Assembly (NCBI GenBank): GCA_963691705.1
Contig: OY829545.1
Span: 39,667,475-39,731,474 of the forward strand
Source of the DNA: Viola odorata
Lineage: Eukaryota > Streptophyta > Magnoliopsida > Malpighiales > Violaceae
Direction of reading: 5' to 3'
Length of the DNA stretch: 64,000 bases
Position 1 is the first letter of the stretch, and each line of letters opens with the position of its first letter. A model generated the notes under the pieces. That model made no database searches. It was given only the letters and a program-made list of their open reading frames with translations, and was not told the origin of the DNA. Below are positions 21,761 through 31,573 of this stretch, piece after piece. The position numbers and the translations under genes were made by a program.

Positions 21761-23137
21761 AGTTTCTTTTCCCCCGTTATCGCTTCGGCTAATTCACTGT
21801 TCTGATATGTCTAGCTGGTAGGTGCCGCTGGAAATCAACTGTCGAGCGATAAGGATGTTCCTCTAAATGTGAGGCCGCTTCAGTCACTGCCACCATCTCC
21901 TTCGCCTGAGAGTTCCAGTCATCCTGCCGCTCTACCCAAAAGAAAAAGATTCAAGACTGTTGCCAGGCGAGGTATCTCTGAGCGGACCTTTCACTTTCTC
22001 GAGAACTGGTTACCTATTCGGAACAAAGGAGTGACTCTGAATCATCCTAAGACTGAAGTAACTGACAGCGGCATAGAGGACATGGATGCCGACTCTGGAC
22101 TTCGCCATGCTTCCGCGGCTCAGCGAAAGAAGCTAAGAATGGGAAATAGCAACCCCATCGCTGAGGCTGCTTCGAGGAAGGCTAATGAGACTCCTGCCGC
22201 TGGGGCTGATCCTCACGGTGGTGCAAGTACTTCCAAAATGGCGACAGTGGTTGAGGCATCGACCAATGTTCCTTCCGAAGCTTCCAAGATTCCGTTGGAG
22301 GTCAACCTTCCTCCTCCAACTGCCGCTCCTAACTGTCCTATTTCTTCTTTCATTCCTGATGTCGCTGCCCCAAATCTTGGGTCTGCCGCTACTCCTGATC
22401 CTCTGCTAAATGGCCTTCCGTCATTATTCTGCACTTCTATCTCAGGAGTCCGTGGTTCCGCCAAAAATCGCTCTCCTCTTTTTACGGCCAATCTGTCCTC
22501 TCAAGGTCCTCAAGGAGCTACCTCTTATCGCTTGGATCTGTCCACCTTTGACACCAGCGGACTTCGTGTACTAGGAATGTTGGACCCGTTATCGCGAAGC
22601 GAGCCGGTGGGCTCTATTGTAGGTGCGATATTCGGTTCTCTTGAAGATAGGAAGGAGATGTCGAAGCTTCCCCTGGAGGTTCATCCTGAGTGTGCTTTGA
22701 ATGACATGCTGGCTAGCTTTCGCATGCTGAATTACTTCCTTGATATCCATGGTGACAAAGTTCGAGGTTCCCCCGGTAAGGTGGCGGAGTTAACGCAACT
22801 CTAGAGCGACACCCAAGCAGAGCTTAATAACTGCCGTGCTGAATTGGCCAGAGAGAAGTCGATAGGTAAGGCCAAGATAGAGCTCTTGGAGGCAGAACTG
22901 GTGGCTACCGACAGAAGAAACTCTCTCCTTGTTGAAGAGATATCGGCTCGCGACGCGAAGCTAGCGAAGGTGCCTAGTGAGATATCGCGGTGGAAAGATA
23001 AGGCGATACAAGCCTTTGCCGATGGATTCCCAGATTATTACCGTAGTGAGGCTTTCGATCCTGCCAAGATAGCTGACTATGCCTTCGAGAGGTTAAAGGA
23101 TATAGATGTCGGGGGCAACAAAGGAGTTCTTCCGTGA
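21760..23137 (+). pseudogene. T antisense gene, first remnant (3' portion)
   Basis: A 311-codon frame starts at 21869 and ends at an in-frame TAG at 22802; the same frame then continues to 23137. The N-terminal part is serine/proline/alanine-rich with KRKRFKTVARRG. The middle holds YRLDLSTFDTSGLRVLGML. The tail is a probable coiled coil (KIELLEAELVATDRRNSLL) ending FADGFPDYYRSEAFDP. Such tails are common in plant 'putative gypsy type transposon' proteins. No start or upstream exon is present. The function of these proteins is unknown. Confidence 0.65.
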
Positions 23138-23717
23138 CTGGCGTACGGCGGCGCCTTGAGAGTGCTTTATTTTTTTTCAAACATTGGTTTCATTTGGCTT
23201 GTAATAATTGATAATGCTTGCATAATAACGGTTGTCATTCCGCTTTTGGATAACAATTAATTTGCTTCTTGGCGTTATCTCGTTTATTACGTCATCATGC
23301 TTGACCTTTTTCTGATAAAGTAATTCTACTTTTCGGAACATTTAATGCTCAGGATCCCTTCATTAATATGAGCGAGGGATCAGGATGGTTCAGAGACACG
23401 TGTCTGCTCATCAGGACGCTAGGGCTAGCGTGATTTGATCGAACCAAAGCGTCTTCTCACTTTTCTAGGGTTGTACTCATTGGCCACGCCTGTCACGCGC
23501 GTGGCGACTATTCCAGTAGTCATTTTTCTCAGCCTCTTAGGGTTATAAAACCCAACACTTTATTTCTTTTTTCCACTTTCGATAATCTGTTTTCTCTGCA
23601 TCTTCTCGAATCGTCTTGCGTTTCTCGTTTTCATCTCCTGAGTACTTCGATTTTCTTCTCAAAAAATGTACTTCTTTATTCCCTTTGCTGTCTTCTTCAT
23701 CTTCTTATTTTTCCACC
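23138..23717 (+). promoter_or_regulatory. Promoter and 5' untranslated region of T's antisense gene
   Basis: The perfect palindrome GACACGTGTC near 23396 contains a G-box core CACGTG. A TATA box, GGTTATAAAACCC, lies near 23545. About 170 bp of pyrimidine-rich sequence leads to ATGGGCAAG at 23718. The layout is that of an ordinary plant promoter independent of the LTR. The stretch 23138-23390 contains no recognised gene. Confidence 0.6.
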
Positions 23718-24389
23718 ATGGGCAAGAGAAAAATTCGTGCTTCTGGTTCCTAATCAATTGATGAAGAAAAATTAGAAACCATAGCCAGTAGTATTACTTC
23801 TTCTACCATTCTTCATAAACATTTAACCGATCACGGTGCTAAAATCCCTGAGGGCTTTGAAGTTTCTGTCGCCCCTGAGTCTTTATGTTTAAACAGCGTT
23901 CTGACTGGCAAACGCAGAATCTTGTATGCCCAGATGTTCCGCTATGGTTTCCGGTTTTCGGTGGACCCTTTTATCCAAGAGTTGCTCACCTCTCTGGATC
24001 TAAGCCCTGTTCAGTTGGCTCCAAATGCCTACTACGGCGTTTATGCCATTCTAGAACTGTACAAGTACAAGGGAATTACATCTCCTTCCCTTGCATTACT
24101 CAAATCTTTGTTTCGGATGTATAACCCCGTTATGATGACGATTCGCTCAAAAACTTCACCTGGAAACTCCTTCATTTAGAGTCTTCCATCGATAAATGGA
24201 AAGAGTAGTTTTTTGTTATCGAGACTCCCGAGGTTCCGGATCCGTGGTGGCGGTATGGCTTCAACCAGGGCATCCGGGAGCCTCTTACAGAGACAGAACA
24301 AGGCTGGTTTGATAAATTACTAGAACTAGAAATCAGCGTTCACACCCGCCTTCTGGCCTACGGGACCGATATCCGAGCCTGCATTATAC

Positions 24390-24458
24390 GTGAGTATCGT
24401 GTCATTTTTTAGTTTTCAGCATTAGTACTAACACTAACGTTGTCTTGTGCTTTTGCAG
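24390..24458 (+). other. Intron 1 of T's antisense gene
   Basis: The donor GTGAGTATCG and acceptor TGCTTTTGCAG fit plant splice sites, and TACTAAC near 24427 is a perfect branch-point-like site. At 69 bp it is near the short limit for plant introns. Joining the flanks keeps the reading frame. Confidence 0.65.
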
Positions 24459-24816
24459 CAACTGATCCCAAGTACATTCCCGAGAGTGTTAGGAGGCGCT
24501 TGAGGAGGCTACGACAAAGAGTGGTGGTTGAGCCAACGATCGTGGCCGCTGATTTCGCTACTACTTCAGTTGTTTCGCCCGTTACCGTTTCAATTCCTCC
24601 CCGCACGTCTTCTGCTTCGGTGGACGAGGAAACCGACACCATTCCTGTTGGTATTCCTGTATATCAATTGCTCCCCTTCCTGTACAGCCAGTCGCTCGCA
24701 AGGCCTCCATAAAAGGAAAGAAGAAAAGGAGAACAAGAAGCATTGCCGCACTCCAGCCACCAATTCAGCCTTCTTTAGACGCGGCCGCCTATTCAAAAAC
24801 TCCTACCGCTGAAACG

Positions 24817-24914
24817 GTAACTGCAAATGCTCCCTAATGCCTCTTGCACTATTTTTCAATGTCTTTCTGCATTTTCTTTTGTTTTTGATTTTTAGCGATT
24901 GTTTTTCTTTACAG
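24817..24914 (+). other. Intron 2 of T's antisense gene
   Basis: It begins GTAACTGC and ends TTTCTTTACAG after a T-rich tract. The frame before it is AALQPPIQPSLDAAAYSKTP and after it DTSGAFTP. At 98 bp it is typical of short plant introns. Confidence 0.55.
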
Positions 24915-25589
24915 GATACTTCTGGTGCCTTTACTCCTTTATTATCACGGGGCAATATGGACTTGAGGCGTATCTTAACTTGACCAAGGAAGAGGCAAAG
25001 GCCTAATGGAGCAGGCACGAGCCTGTCCTCGAGTCAAGCTGATGTCGGGGAGGGTCCTCAAATCGTCCTTGACTCTTCAGCACCTCCCCCGGGCCAAACC
25101 ACTAGATTTTTTTAGAACATGACCATGCTTGGGCCTTTTGAGACTTCTCCGCCTTCGTTTGGTTTGGAAGTTCCACGCTATTCCTCTAACGTGGTCTACA
25201 ATGACGAGCTATTGGGTTTCTCCTCCTATCAGCCTCATGAAATATTCGGGCCCCCTGGAGGTTCGTCTTCCAACCAGCCTCCCTCTCTTGCTGCCGTAGT
25301 CTTTGTTCCTTCCGATGCTTCCGCGCTTAAGTGCTTTGGTGAGGGGACGATAGTGTCCAATCTTCTGGCAGACGTAAGCTCATATAACGCCGCTGGGCCT
25401 ATCACTCATCAAGTGGATATGACTACGTTGCGTAGTTCAGGAATCGCGGCCTTGGGGGGCGATAACTCGGCTGTCACTGCTTCATTCTTGGCTGCCCACA
25501 TGCAAGTACTTGGCTGAAGAACGAAGTACTTTTGCTGATGAGGGAGACGGAGAGCAAGCTGACTTGCTGCGCTCTAACCTTTTCACCAT

Positions 25590-25750
25590 AGTTATCAGAA
25601 CCGGACCAGACCAACCGGTCAGTCCGGTTCAACCGGTGATTTTTAAGTTTTCGGTTCGATTCAGCTATCGGACCGGATAAGCATGTGAACCGGTCAAATC
25701 GGCTGGTTTTTACACAACCGGATTGAACTGACCGGTTTGATGAGCCAAAT
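25590..25750. repeat. CCGGTT-rich quasi-palindromic segment at T's break point
   Basis: Repeated variants of AACCGG and CCGGTT occur on both strands across about 150 bp. It lies exactly where RNase H stops and the antisense gene begins. It may be a small DNA transposon (MITE-like) or a fold-back repeat; I see no clear terminal duplication. Confidence 0.45.
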
Positions 25751-27164
25751 CAAAACGATGCCGTTTTGGTCCGTAAGCACGATGACGGTATGAGCTTGAA
25801 AATATCGACTCATTTTCCACGTGGCTTGTATCAATGTGAACGCTATTTTCTCGATACGGGCGTATCTCAGCTCGACATCTTTCAAGATGTGACTTACAAA
25901 GTATACAGGGCGGTGCGTGTGATTGTCATCTCGCACAATGACCGCACTGACCACTTCGTCAGCAACCCCGAGGTAAAGATATAAGATATCGCCAGACTAT
26001 GGTCTTGTCAATACCAAGTCGGAGGATAGGTAGGTCTTTAGGTCCGCAAACGCTTCATCACATTCTGTCGTCCATTCGAAGACGTCTTTCTTGCGTATAA
26101 CTTTGAAAAAGGGGAGGCACCTTTCTCCTTGCTTAGAAATAAACCGTCCCAGCGCAATAACACGCCCCGTTAGCTTCTGTATCTCCTTTACAGTTCGAGG
26201 CGATATCATGTCTTGGATGGCTTTGATTTTTGACGGGTTGGGTTGGGTTGGATACCCTTTTGACTGACCACGTAACCCAAAAATTTACCCGTTTGAAAGG
26301 CAAACATGCACTTCCGAGGGTTCAGCTTCATTTGATATCGCTTCATTACTTCGAAGACTTCCGCCAGATCAGACAGGTGGTCTTTGAAGCTTCGACTTTT
26401 GACCAATATGTCGTCGACATACGCCTCTACATTTCGCCCGATCTATTTTTTGAAGACTTGATTCGCCATTCGCTGGAAGGTGGCCCCAGCATTTTTCAAT
26501 CCAAAGGGCATCGCCGTGTAACATTAAGTGGCCTTGGGAGTGATGAAAGCTGTTTTCTCTTCATCCTCCTTGGCCATGGGGATTTGATGGTACCCCGAGT
26601 TGGCGTCTAGCGAGCTCAAGTAAGCATATCCGGCCGCCTAATCAACTAGCTGATCAATCCGAGGAAGTGGGTAACAATCTTTGGGGCATGCGTCATTCAA
26701 ATCTGTGAAGTCGATGCACATACGCCACTCCCCGCTGGGTTTGGGAACCAGGACAGGGTTAGCCAACCAGGTGGGATATTGCACTTCTCGAATAAAGCCA
26801 GCGTCGAGAAGTTTGCAACTTCCTTTTCGACAGCCACTGATTTTTCGGTAGAGAAAGCACGCCATTTCTGATGAACCAGTTTTGCGTCAGGGTTGGCATT
26901 AAGTCGATGTTCTGCCACCTCCCGTGAGATACCGGGCATGTCGGATGGTTTCCATGCAAACTCTCCTTTGCATTTGTTCAACACCTGGGCTAACCGAAAG
27001 TTTTCTTCCGGGCTGAGGTTATCTCTAACCAGGAATAGGGCCCCATCTATTTCGTTAACGGGAATGTGAGTCATCTTATCCACGGGCTGAGTGCGCTTCT
27101 CATCATTTTGGTCATACGGATCCACTGTTACGCACACGTACCTATCACCACTCTTCTGAGTCAT
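25751..27164 (-). pseudogene. T reverse transcriptase and truncated RNase H
   Basis: From right to left the minus strand shows GVLSLPKN-type lead-in, WLANPVLVPKPSGEWRMCID with FTDLNDACPKDCYPLPRIDQ near 26650-26760, AMPFGLKNAGATFQR near 26500, YVDDILVKS near 26400, LNPRKCMFAFQTGKFLGYVV near 26290 and the RNase H start VSAVIVRDDN near 25945. RNase H ends near VLTDQ at about 25780. The wording is diagnostic of the Tat lineage. Several stops and frameshifts are present. Confidence 0.85.
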
Positions 27165-27674
27165 CAGTAGGTAGCATTCAACCGCTAACTTCTGATTACC
27201 TCAGATTGAGACCACACCGTCCCAGGAAGGATATTTCAACCTCAGATGCTTTTGCGATATCGCTACTCCGAAATGGTTGAGGAATGGCCGCCCCAATATG
27301 GCGTTATAAGGCAGATATACATCCACCACCAAGAATAGCAACTCCTCCGACCGCTTGGAGGTATCCTCCTTAAAATATACCGGCAAGGTGGTCACTCCGG
27401 TCACTGGAATGGGGACTCCGTCTACCCCGATAATGGGTTTTTTGTAGGGTGTAAGCTCGTTATCAGGACACTTCATGAGATTGTAAGCTTCCAGTGAAAA
27501 CAAGTTTACGGCGCTTCCGTTGTCAACCAGAGTCCTTCTGACTCCATGGCTAGCGATAATGGGCGTAACTACTAACGCATCATTATGTGGATATACCATG
27601 CCTTTCTCGTCCTCTTCAGAAAAGGATAATATCATACGATCCAGAGCGCTTATCGCTTCACTCTTGATTGACAT
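27165..27674 (-). pseudogene. T aspartic protease
   Basis: The minus strand reads DNGSAVNLFSLEAYNLM near 27520, preceded by GVRRTLV. VDNGS at the active site is usual in the Tat lineage. Further on are PVYFKEDTSKRSEELLFLVV and NAILGRPFLNHFGV, which complete the fold. The frame is open for 157 codons and ends at a stop next to the reverse transcriptase frame. Confidence 0.82.
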
Positions 27675-27680
27675 GCCCGC

Positions 27681-29578
27681 TCACTTCCGCTTATCCCCTG
27701 GCGCAGGTGTCAGCTGTGCGGACTCATCCAGATAAGGTGTGCCTCCCGCAATGATGTTGACGATGGGCACATCTTCGTCATCAACCGTAAGTGTTTTCCT
27801 ATTCCTTCCTGCAAGACCAGAGTCGTTACTTAGGGTGTGGGAAGGTGCCGGTCTGTCATCGGCTACTCTGTTTGTCGGATTACTCTTAGCCTCTTCTCGT
27901 GTTTTGACAGCGAATTCTCCCAGATAACCTTCTCCAAGCAGGCGCTCTATCGCCAATTTGAGTTCTCTACACACCTCCGTAGAGTGTCCCTTAGCTTTGT
28001 GAAATTTACAGTAAGAGTTTTCTCTTCTTCCCAAGGTTACCCCCGGTCTCATAGGGGCTGGATAACGGATGGGCAGGTTCCGCTGTTCCGCTATCGCTAG
28101 TATTTCTGCTCTGGGCAAGATGAGGGAAGGAAGGTCTGAGTCATACACTCATCCTTTAGGGGGATCTCCCTGTCGCTGCTCTGAGGAATCACCAGACTTT
28201 CCCTTTGAGGAGTTGCCTTTTCTCCTATTAGAGGTCCTGGGAATGTGATCCTTTCATTTAGGGTAATCATCGATGAACCGATCTTCAAAAGTAGTAGGAA
28301 CGGGAGCGTTATGGACTGGAGGCATGGCCTGCGACATGTTCCGAAGCATGTCCCTATTCTCTTCCTCTTCCATCCTCGCATAGTTGTGGGCTTTCAGCCT
28401 TAACGCATCTAAGGTTTCTAGAGGGTCAACCATTAAAGCATCCCTAAGCTTTCCATAACAATAGTTTCACTTTAAGGCTTTGAGGGAGAAATCTCGGTGT
28501 CGAAATAATGGAGGAAACTCCTCAAGGATTCCTGAAGTTTTCTGTGTATGTCGAACAAGGCAGCAGCAGACTTCCTGATGGGGACTGCAGTACTGAATCG
28601 ACTCCTGAATTTAGATTCCAATTGTGAAAAGTTGTTAATAGACCCACCTGGAAGACCTTCGAACCACAAGCGCGCGACCCCTGACAGGGTCATTACAAAT
28701 ATCTGACATAAAGCAGCGTCATTATGGGTCTGAAATTGCACAAAGTCCTTCACCTTGTTAAGGTGAGAAATGGGATCTCTAGTGTCGTCATAGGATTCTG
28801 AGGGGAGCTTCACATGCCGGCTGACTCTGTGACACCTTATGCGCGGGCTAAAGGGGTGGCCAGAAGTATCATCAAGAATCTCACGCGCATACCGAGGTGG
28901 GGATACCTCCCAATGACGCCTACGATCTCGCGGGTCTCTAATATGATGTCGCCTTGGAGATGGGTTGCGGCTCCTTGGCGAGCGAGTTCGATGCCTCCTA
29001 CTGCTGGATCTGTCACTCCCTCCAGGAGATATGTTTCTATCATTTTCATCCCTCCTACCGTCCCAACGACCTCTATCCTCGTCACGCCATTTCCGTTCCT
29101 CTTGGGGAATAAGAAGTAAAGGCTCTTGAGGCACGTACGGCTCCACTATCCTATGAGGAAATTGTACAAGACTGACGGGCAGCATTCGTTATGCGATGAT
29201 AGGTGGAGTAAAAATGAATTGAGATGGGACGCCTGATCCAGAAGCACTAGGTGTGAATCTAGCAGCCAATTCCGTTAAATGGTCCAATTGGGCGCGAAGG
29301 GCTGAAATCGAGCTCGCAAAGGGGTTATTCGCTCTGTCTATCATGGATCCCCTTGTCTGGGGAGTAAAATGACTAGGTCCCACTATCTGGGATAAAGGAG
29401 TATACGGCTGGGACACAAATGTTCCCGTTGTTTGTTCAGAGAAAAGATCTGAGATTCCTAGGGGAATTTCCTGCACCGTGGTAGAAGCGTCAGAAGTGGC
29501 GAAAGTAAAGAGTCGCCTGCGGGTATCAAAGGGAAGGCTAGAGGACTGAGATAACGGCGGATCTGAGTCAGAAGCCAT
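27681..29578 (-). pseudogene. T gag
   Basis: ATG at 29578 starts MASDSDPPLSQ. After a frame break near 29187 come an arginine/serine-rich stretch (RRDENDRNISPGGSDRSSSR) and the gag core with DDTRDPISHLNKVKDFVQ near 28800 and SGVARLWFEGLPGGSINNFS near 28660. The C-terminal part has a compact zinc knuckle, YCKFHKAKGHSTEVC near 28010, typical of Tat gags. Stops and frameshifts break it near 28475 and 28150. Confidence 0.8.
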
Positions 29579-29640
29579 AATCTTCGAATTCCCAGAAGAA
29601 TAGAGCTTGGCTATTAAGGATGCTCACTTAATTAGAACCA

Positions 29641-29664
29641 AAGCTCTCAATGAAAGCACCAATT
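29641..29664 (-). other. T primer binding site
   Basis: On the minus strand, TTGGTGCTTTCATTGAGAGC begins two bases after the LTR end. The position fits tRNA priming. I do not assign the tRNA. Downstream bases lead to the gag start at 29578. Confidence 0.7.
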
Positions 29665-29996
29665 TGATAAGATTCGAACTTCTGGGAAGCGGGGTAGAGA
29701 TTATGGCCGTCTGAAGTCACTGTAGCGACAGATCGTCGTACCTGCAAAGCGCCAGAGGGGGAACTCCGGCGTAGACACTCCGATGCTTAAGTTAGTATGG
29801 CTGCGAAATTTGGCAGAGATTTGAGTAGTAATTTTCCTCTTACCTTTGATCCAGAAATGAAGGGTATTTATAGGTAAAAGAAAGGATGTTACCCTAGGGG
29901 TGGGCGTTATCGAAGGAAGATAACGCCCTAGATGATGTCATCATGCGTCAGCCGGATAAGATATCGCCGATGGGGTATCGCCAGCGAGATGATACC
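29665..29996 (-). repeat. T 5' LTR (right copy, truncated)
   Basis: It matches 19844-20205 with few changes and includes the same hairpin and minus-strand TATA box. It breaks off at GATGATA near 29996, where A-family sequence begins. The U3 start is therefore missing. Confidence 0.78.
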
Positions 29997-30671
29997 GGAC
30001 CCCCTTTCTTCCCATCGTTTGCGGACATCTAGTGATTCGTTGCAAGGTCCCAAGCAGCTGCCAAGGCATTGTCAAGCACCCCGACATAGCCAAGGACCCC
30101 CCTTCCCCCTTTGGAAGACTACCGCTTCCAATCTCCCACACACGTCTTCTTTCCCTTCACCTCTTTTGATTTCACCTTGTGCTGACCCGTTTATTGATTT
30201 CACTTACCCTAACACCTTTTCCTCTAGCATGATGTCTTCTCTTTTGATAGGTCCGAAGAGGCTGCCTCGGCGTCCTCAAGCCATTCGCATCAGCCAAGGC
30301 AAATCATGCCACCCGAGGGAGTCCACGGTTTCTATTTCCCCACCACCGACCCCTTTTTCTTCCGATCTTTTGGTTGCACCTTGCGATTCTCCACCATTTG
30401 ATGACCATAGTGCGGATCCTACTCTCTCTTTTGCAGGCACCTTAGGAGTTGGTCCTCACCGGGACTCGCTCCCACCATGGAAGACTACCGCTTCCATTGT
30501 CCCACCCACGACCTCCTTGATTTCCCCTCTTGTGATTTTACCTTGTGTTGAATCCCCTTTGGATGACCATAGTGCTGATCCTAGTGTCTCCTTTCTAGGT
30601 ACTTTAGGAGATAATCATCAAGGGATGGAGCGCACAAATTCGAGGACGAATCCCCTTCAAGAGGGAGGAGA
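29997..30671 (+). pseudogene. A2 C-terminal repeat region (right of T)
   Basis: The first 40 bases match a later part of the A-family coding (compare 3922-3960), and TTGCAAGGTCCCAAGC at 30040-30055 repeats the sequence left of T. From there the normal order resumes: PKQLPRH, WKTTASN, FIDFTYPNTFSSSMMSSLLI, PKRLPRRP, SFAGTLG, WKTTASI, and NSRTNPLQEGGDDT over the polypurine tract. The frame remains open into the 3' LTR to 30906. Confidence 0.72.
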
Positions 30672-31375
30672 TGATACGAGCTCGAGGACCCTGCCTCGTA
30701 TCCGCGCCAAGGACTCACGGGATGGCCGAGCGACCCATGAGGAGACACGCCCGGGGCCGCGCAAAACCCTAGCATCCCATGAGGATGTCCGTACGCAAGC
30801 CCACGGGCGCCTTGGCCCATGCGCTAGCCATCTGCGCCTTAGCCCACACCCCAGCGGCAGCCTTCAAGAGCTCTTCAAGGCCCATCATCCCAAGCCCGCA
30901 CCTTAGTCTAAGTATAGGGTATTTTAGGACTTTCCCTGTAATAATGCCCAAGCTATAAATAGAAGGAGATAGCCTCTTTTATAGCTTGTCTTTGATTTTA
31001 ATTGTGAGTTCATCTCCATATCAAGACCAAATAGTTGGCTTAAGCCTTAGGGATCTTAAATCCAGTTTTCTCTTCAAACAACTAACACCTTTCGGCTTGA
31101 TCATGTTGATCAATTAAGGGAAGGTTTCAGTTGTTGATCCTTGTAAATGTTTGATTGCAAGTTATCTAATTGTTTTCCATAAATCCTTTTCCATTTCCTT
31201 CCATCTATTGTCGCTGCCTTTAAATCTCCCTAACATCCAAAATATCCCGCATTCATCCATCAAGAACGTGTTCTTCATCATCAAGCTCAAGTTATCTTCC
31301 TCCTAAAGAAGACTAGATCCGAAGAGGCTCCACTATTTGACCTCAATCCATTCAACGGAGGGTCGAATGTTATCA
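30672..31375 (+). repeat. A2 3' LTR (704 bp)
   Basis: It is the same length as the 5' copy and is followed at 31376 by the target duplication GGGTG. Counting by eye gives about 27 differences from the 5' copy, with many C/T and G/A changes. The inverted TATA pair is intact near 30950-30990. Confidence 0.93.
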
Positions 31376-31573
31376 GGGTGGAGGCGGAGGTGGGGGTGCA
31401 ACTGTTTTAGGGGTCAAAGCAGCGATGGCGGCCAAGATGGCGTTGTTGGTGCTCTTTCGCTCCTCGCAGATGCGTTGCAAGGCAGCTATTTGCATCGTGA
31501 GGGTGGCCATGGCTGGATTGAGGGTAGAGGAGTCATCAGAGCCCTCCTCTCGATTCGTGAGATCAGTAGACAT
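31376..31573 (-). pseudogene. A3 gag N-terminus
   Basis: ATG at 31573 (minus) starts MSTDLTNREEGSDDSSTLNP, then TLTMQIAALQRICEE and a proline run that is cut by A2 at 31376. It continues on the far side of A2 at 14995. Confidence 0.85.

Larger units (their letters stand above)
23718..25517 (+). pseudogene. T antisense gene, second copy: three-exon 'putative gypsy-type transposon' protein
   Basis: The ATG at 23718 reads MGKRKIRASGS and then hits a TAA. The same frame goes on with ILYAQMFRYGFRFSVDPFIQ and ELLTSLDLSPVQLAPNAYYG, the hallmark of the plant gypsy-type transposon domain (Pfam Transposase_28 family). A frameshift near 24130 leads to FVIETPEVPDPWWRYGF. Two introns follow (24390-24458 and 24817-24914), with a frameshift near 24664 in exon 2. 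The last exon includes HQVDMTTLRSSGIAALGG, related to the first remnant. The gene is dead. It runs antisense to gag-pol, as in other Tat elements. Confidence 0.7.
19844..29996 (-). mobile_element. Element T: Tat-lineage Ty3/gypsy with antisense gene, integrase missing
   Basis: Related sequences starting TGATAAGATTC lie at 19844 and 29665. On the minus strand, from right to left, come primer binding site, gag, protease, reverse transcriptase and part of RNase H, then a break. Between the break and the left LTR lie plus-strand (antisense) coding remnants typical of Tat elements. No integrase is present. The left duplication CAAGC (19839-19843) recurs at 30051-30055, about 55 bp past the visible end of T, so the right edge was rearranged after insertion. 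Confidence 0.8.
14996..31375 (+). mobile_element. Element A2: A-family gag-protease retrotransposon, split by T
   Basis: Both LTRs are 704 bp (14996-15699 and 30672-31375). The target duplication GGGTG is exact (14991-14995 and 31376-31380) and interrupts the proline-rich part of A3's gag. The internal region is split by T at 19844. LTR differences counted by eye are about 27. The host element A3 belongs to the same family but lies in the opposite orientation. Confidence 0.94.
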
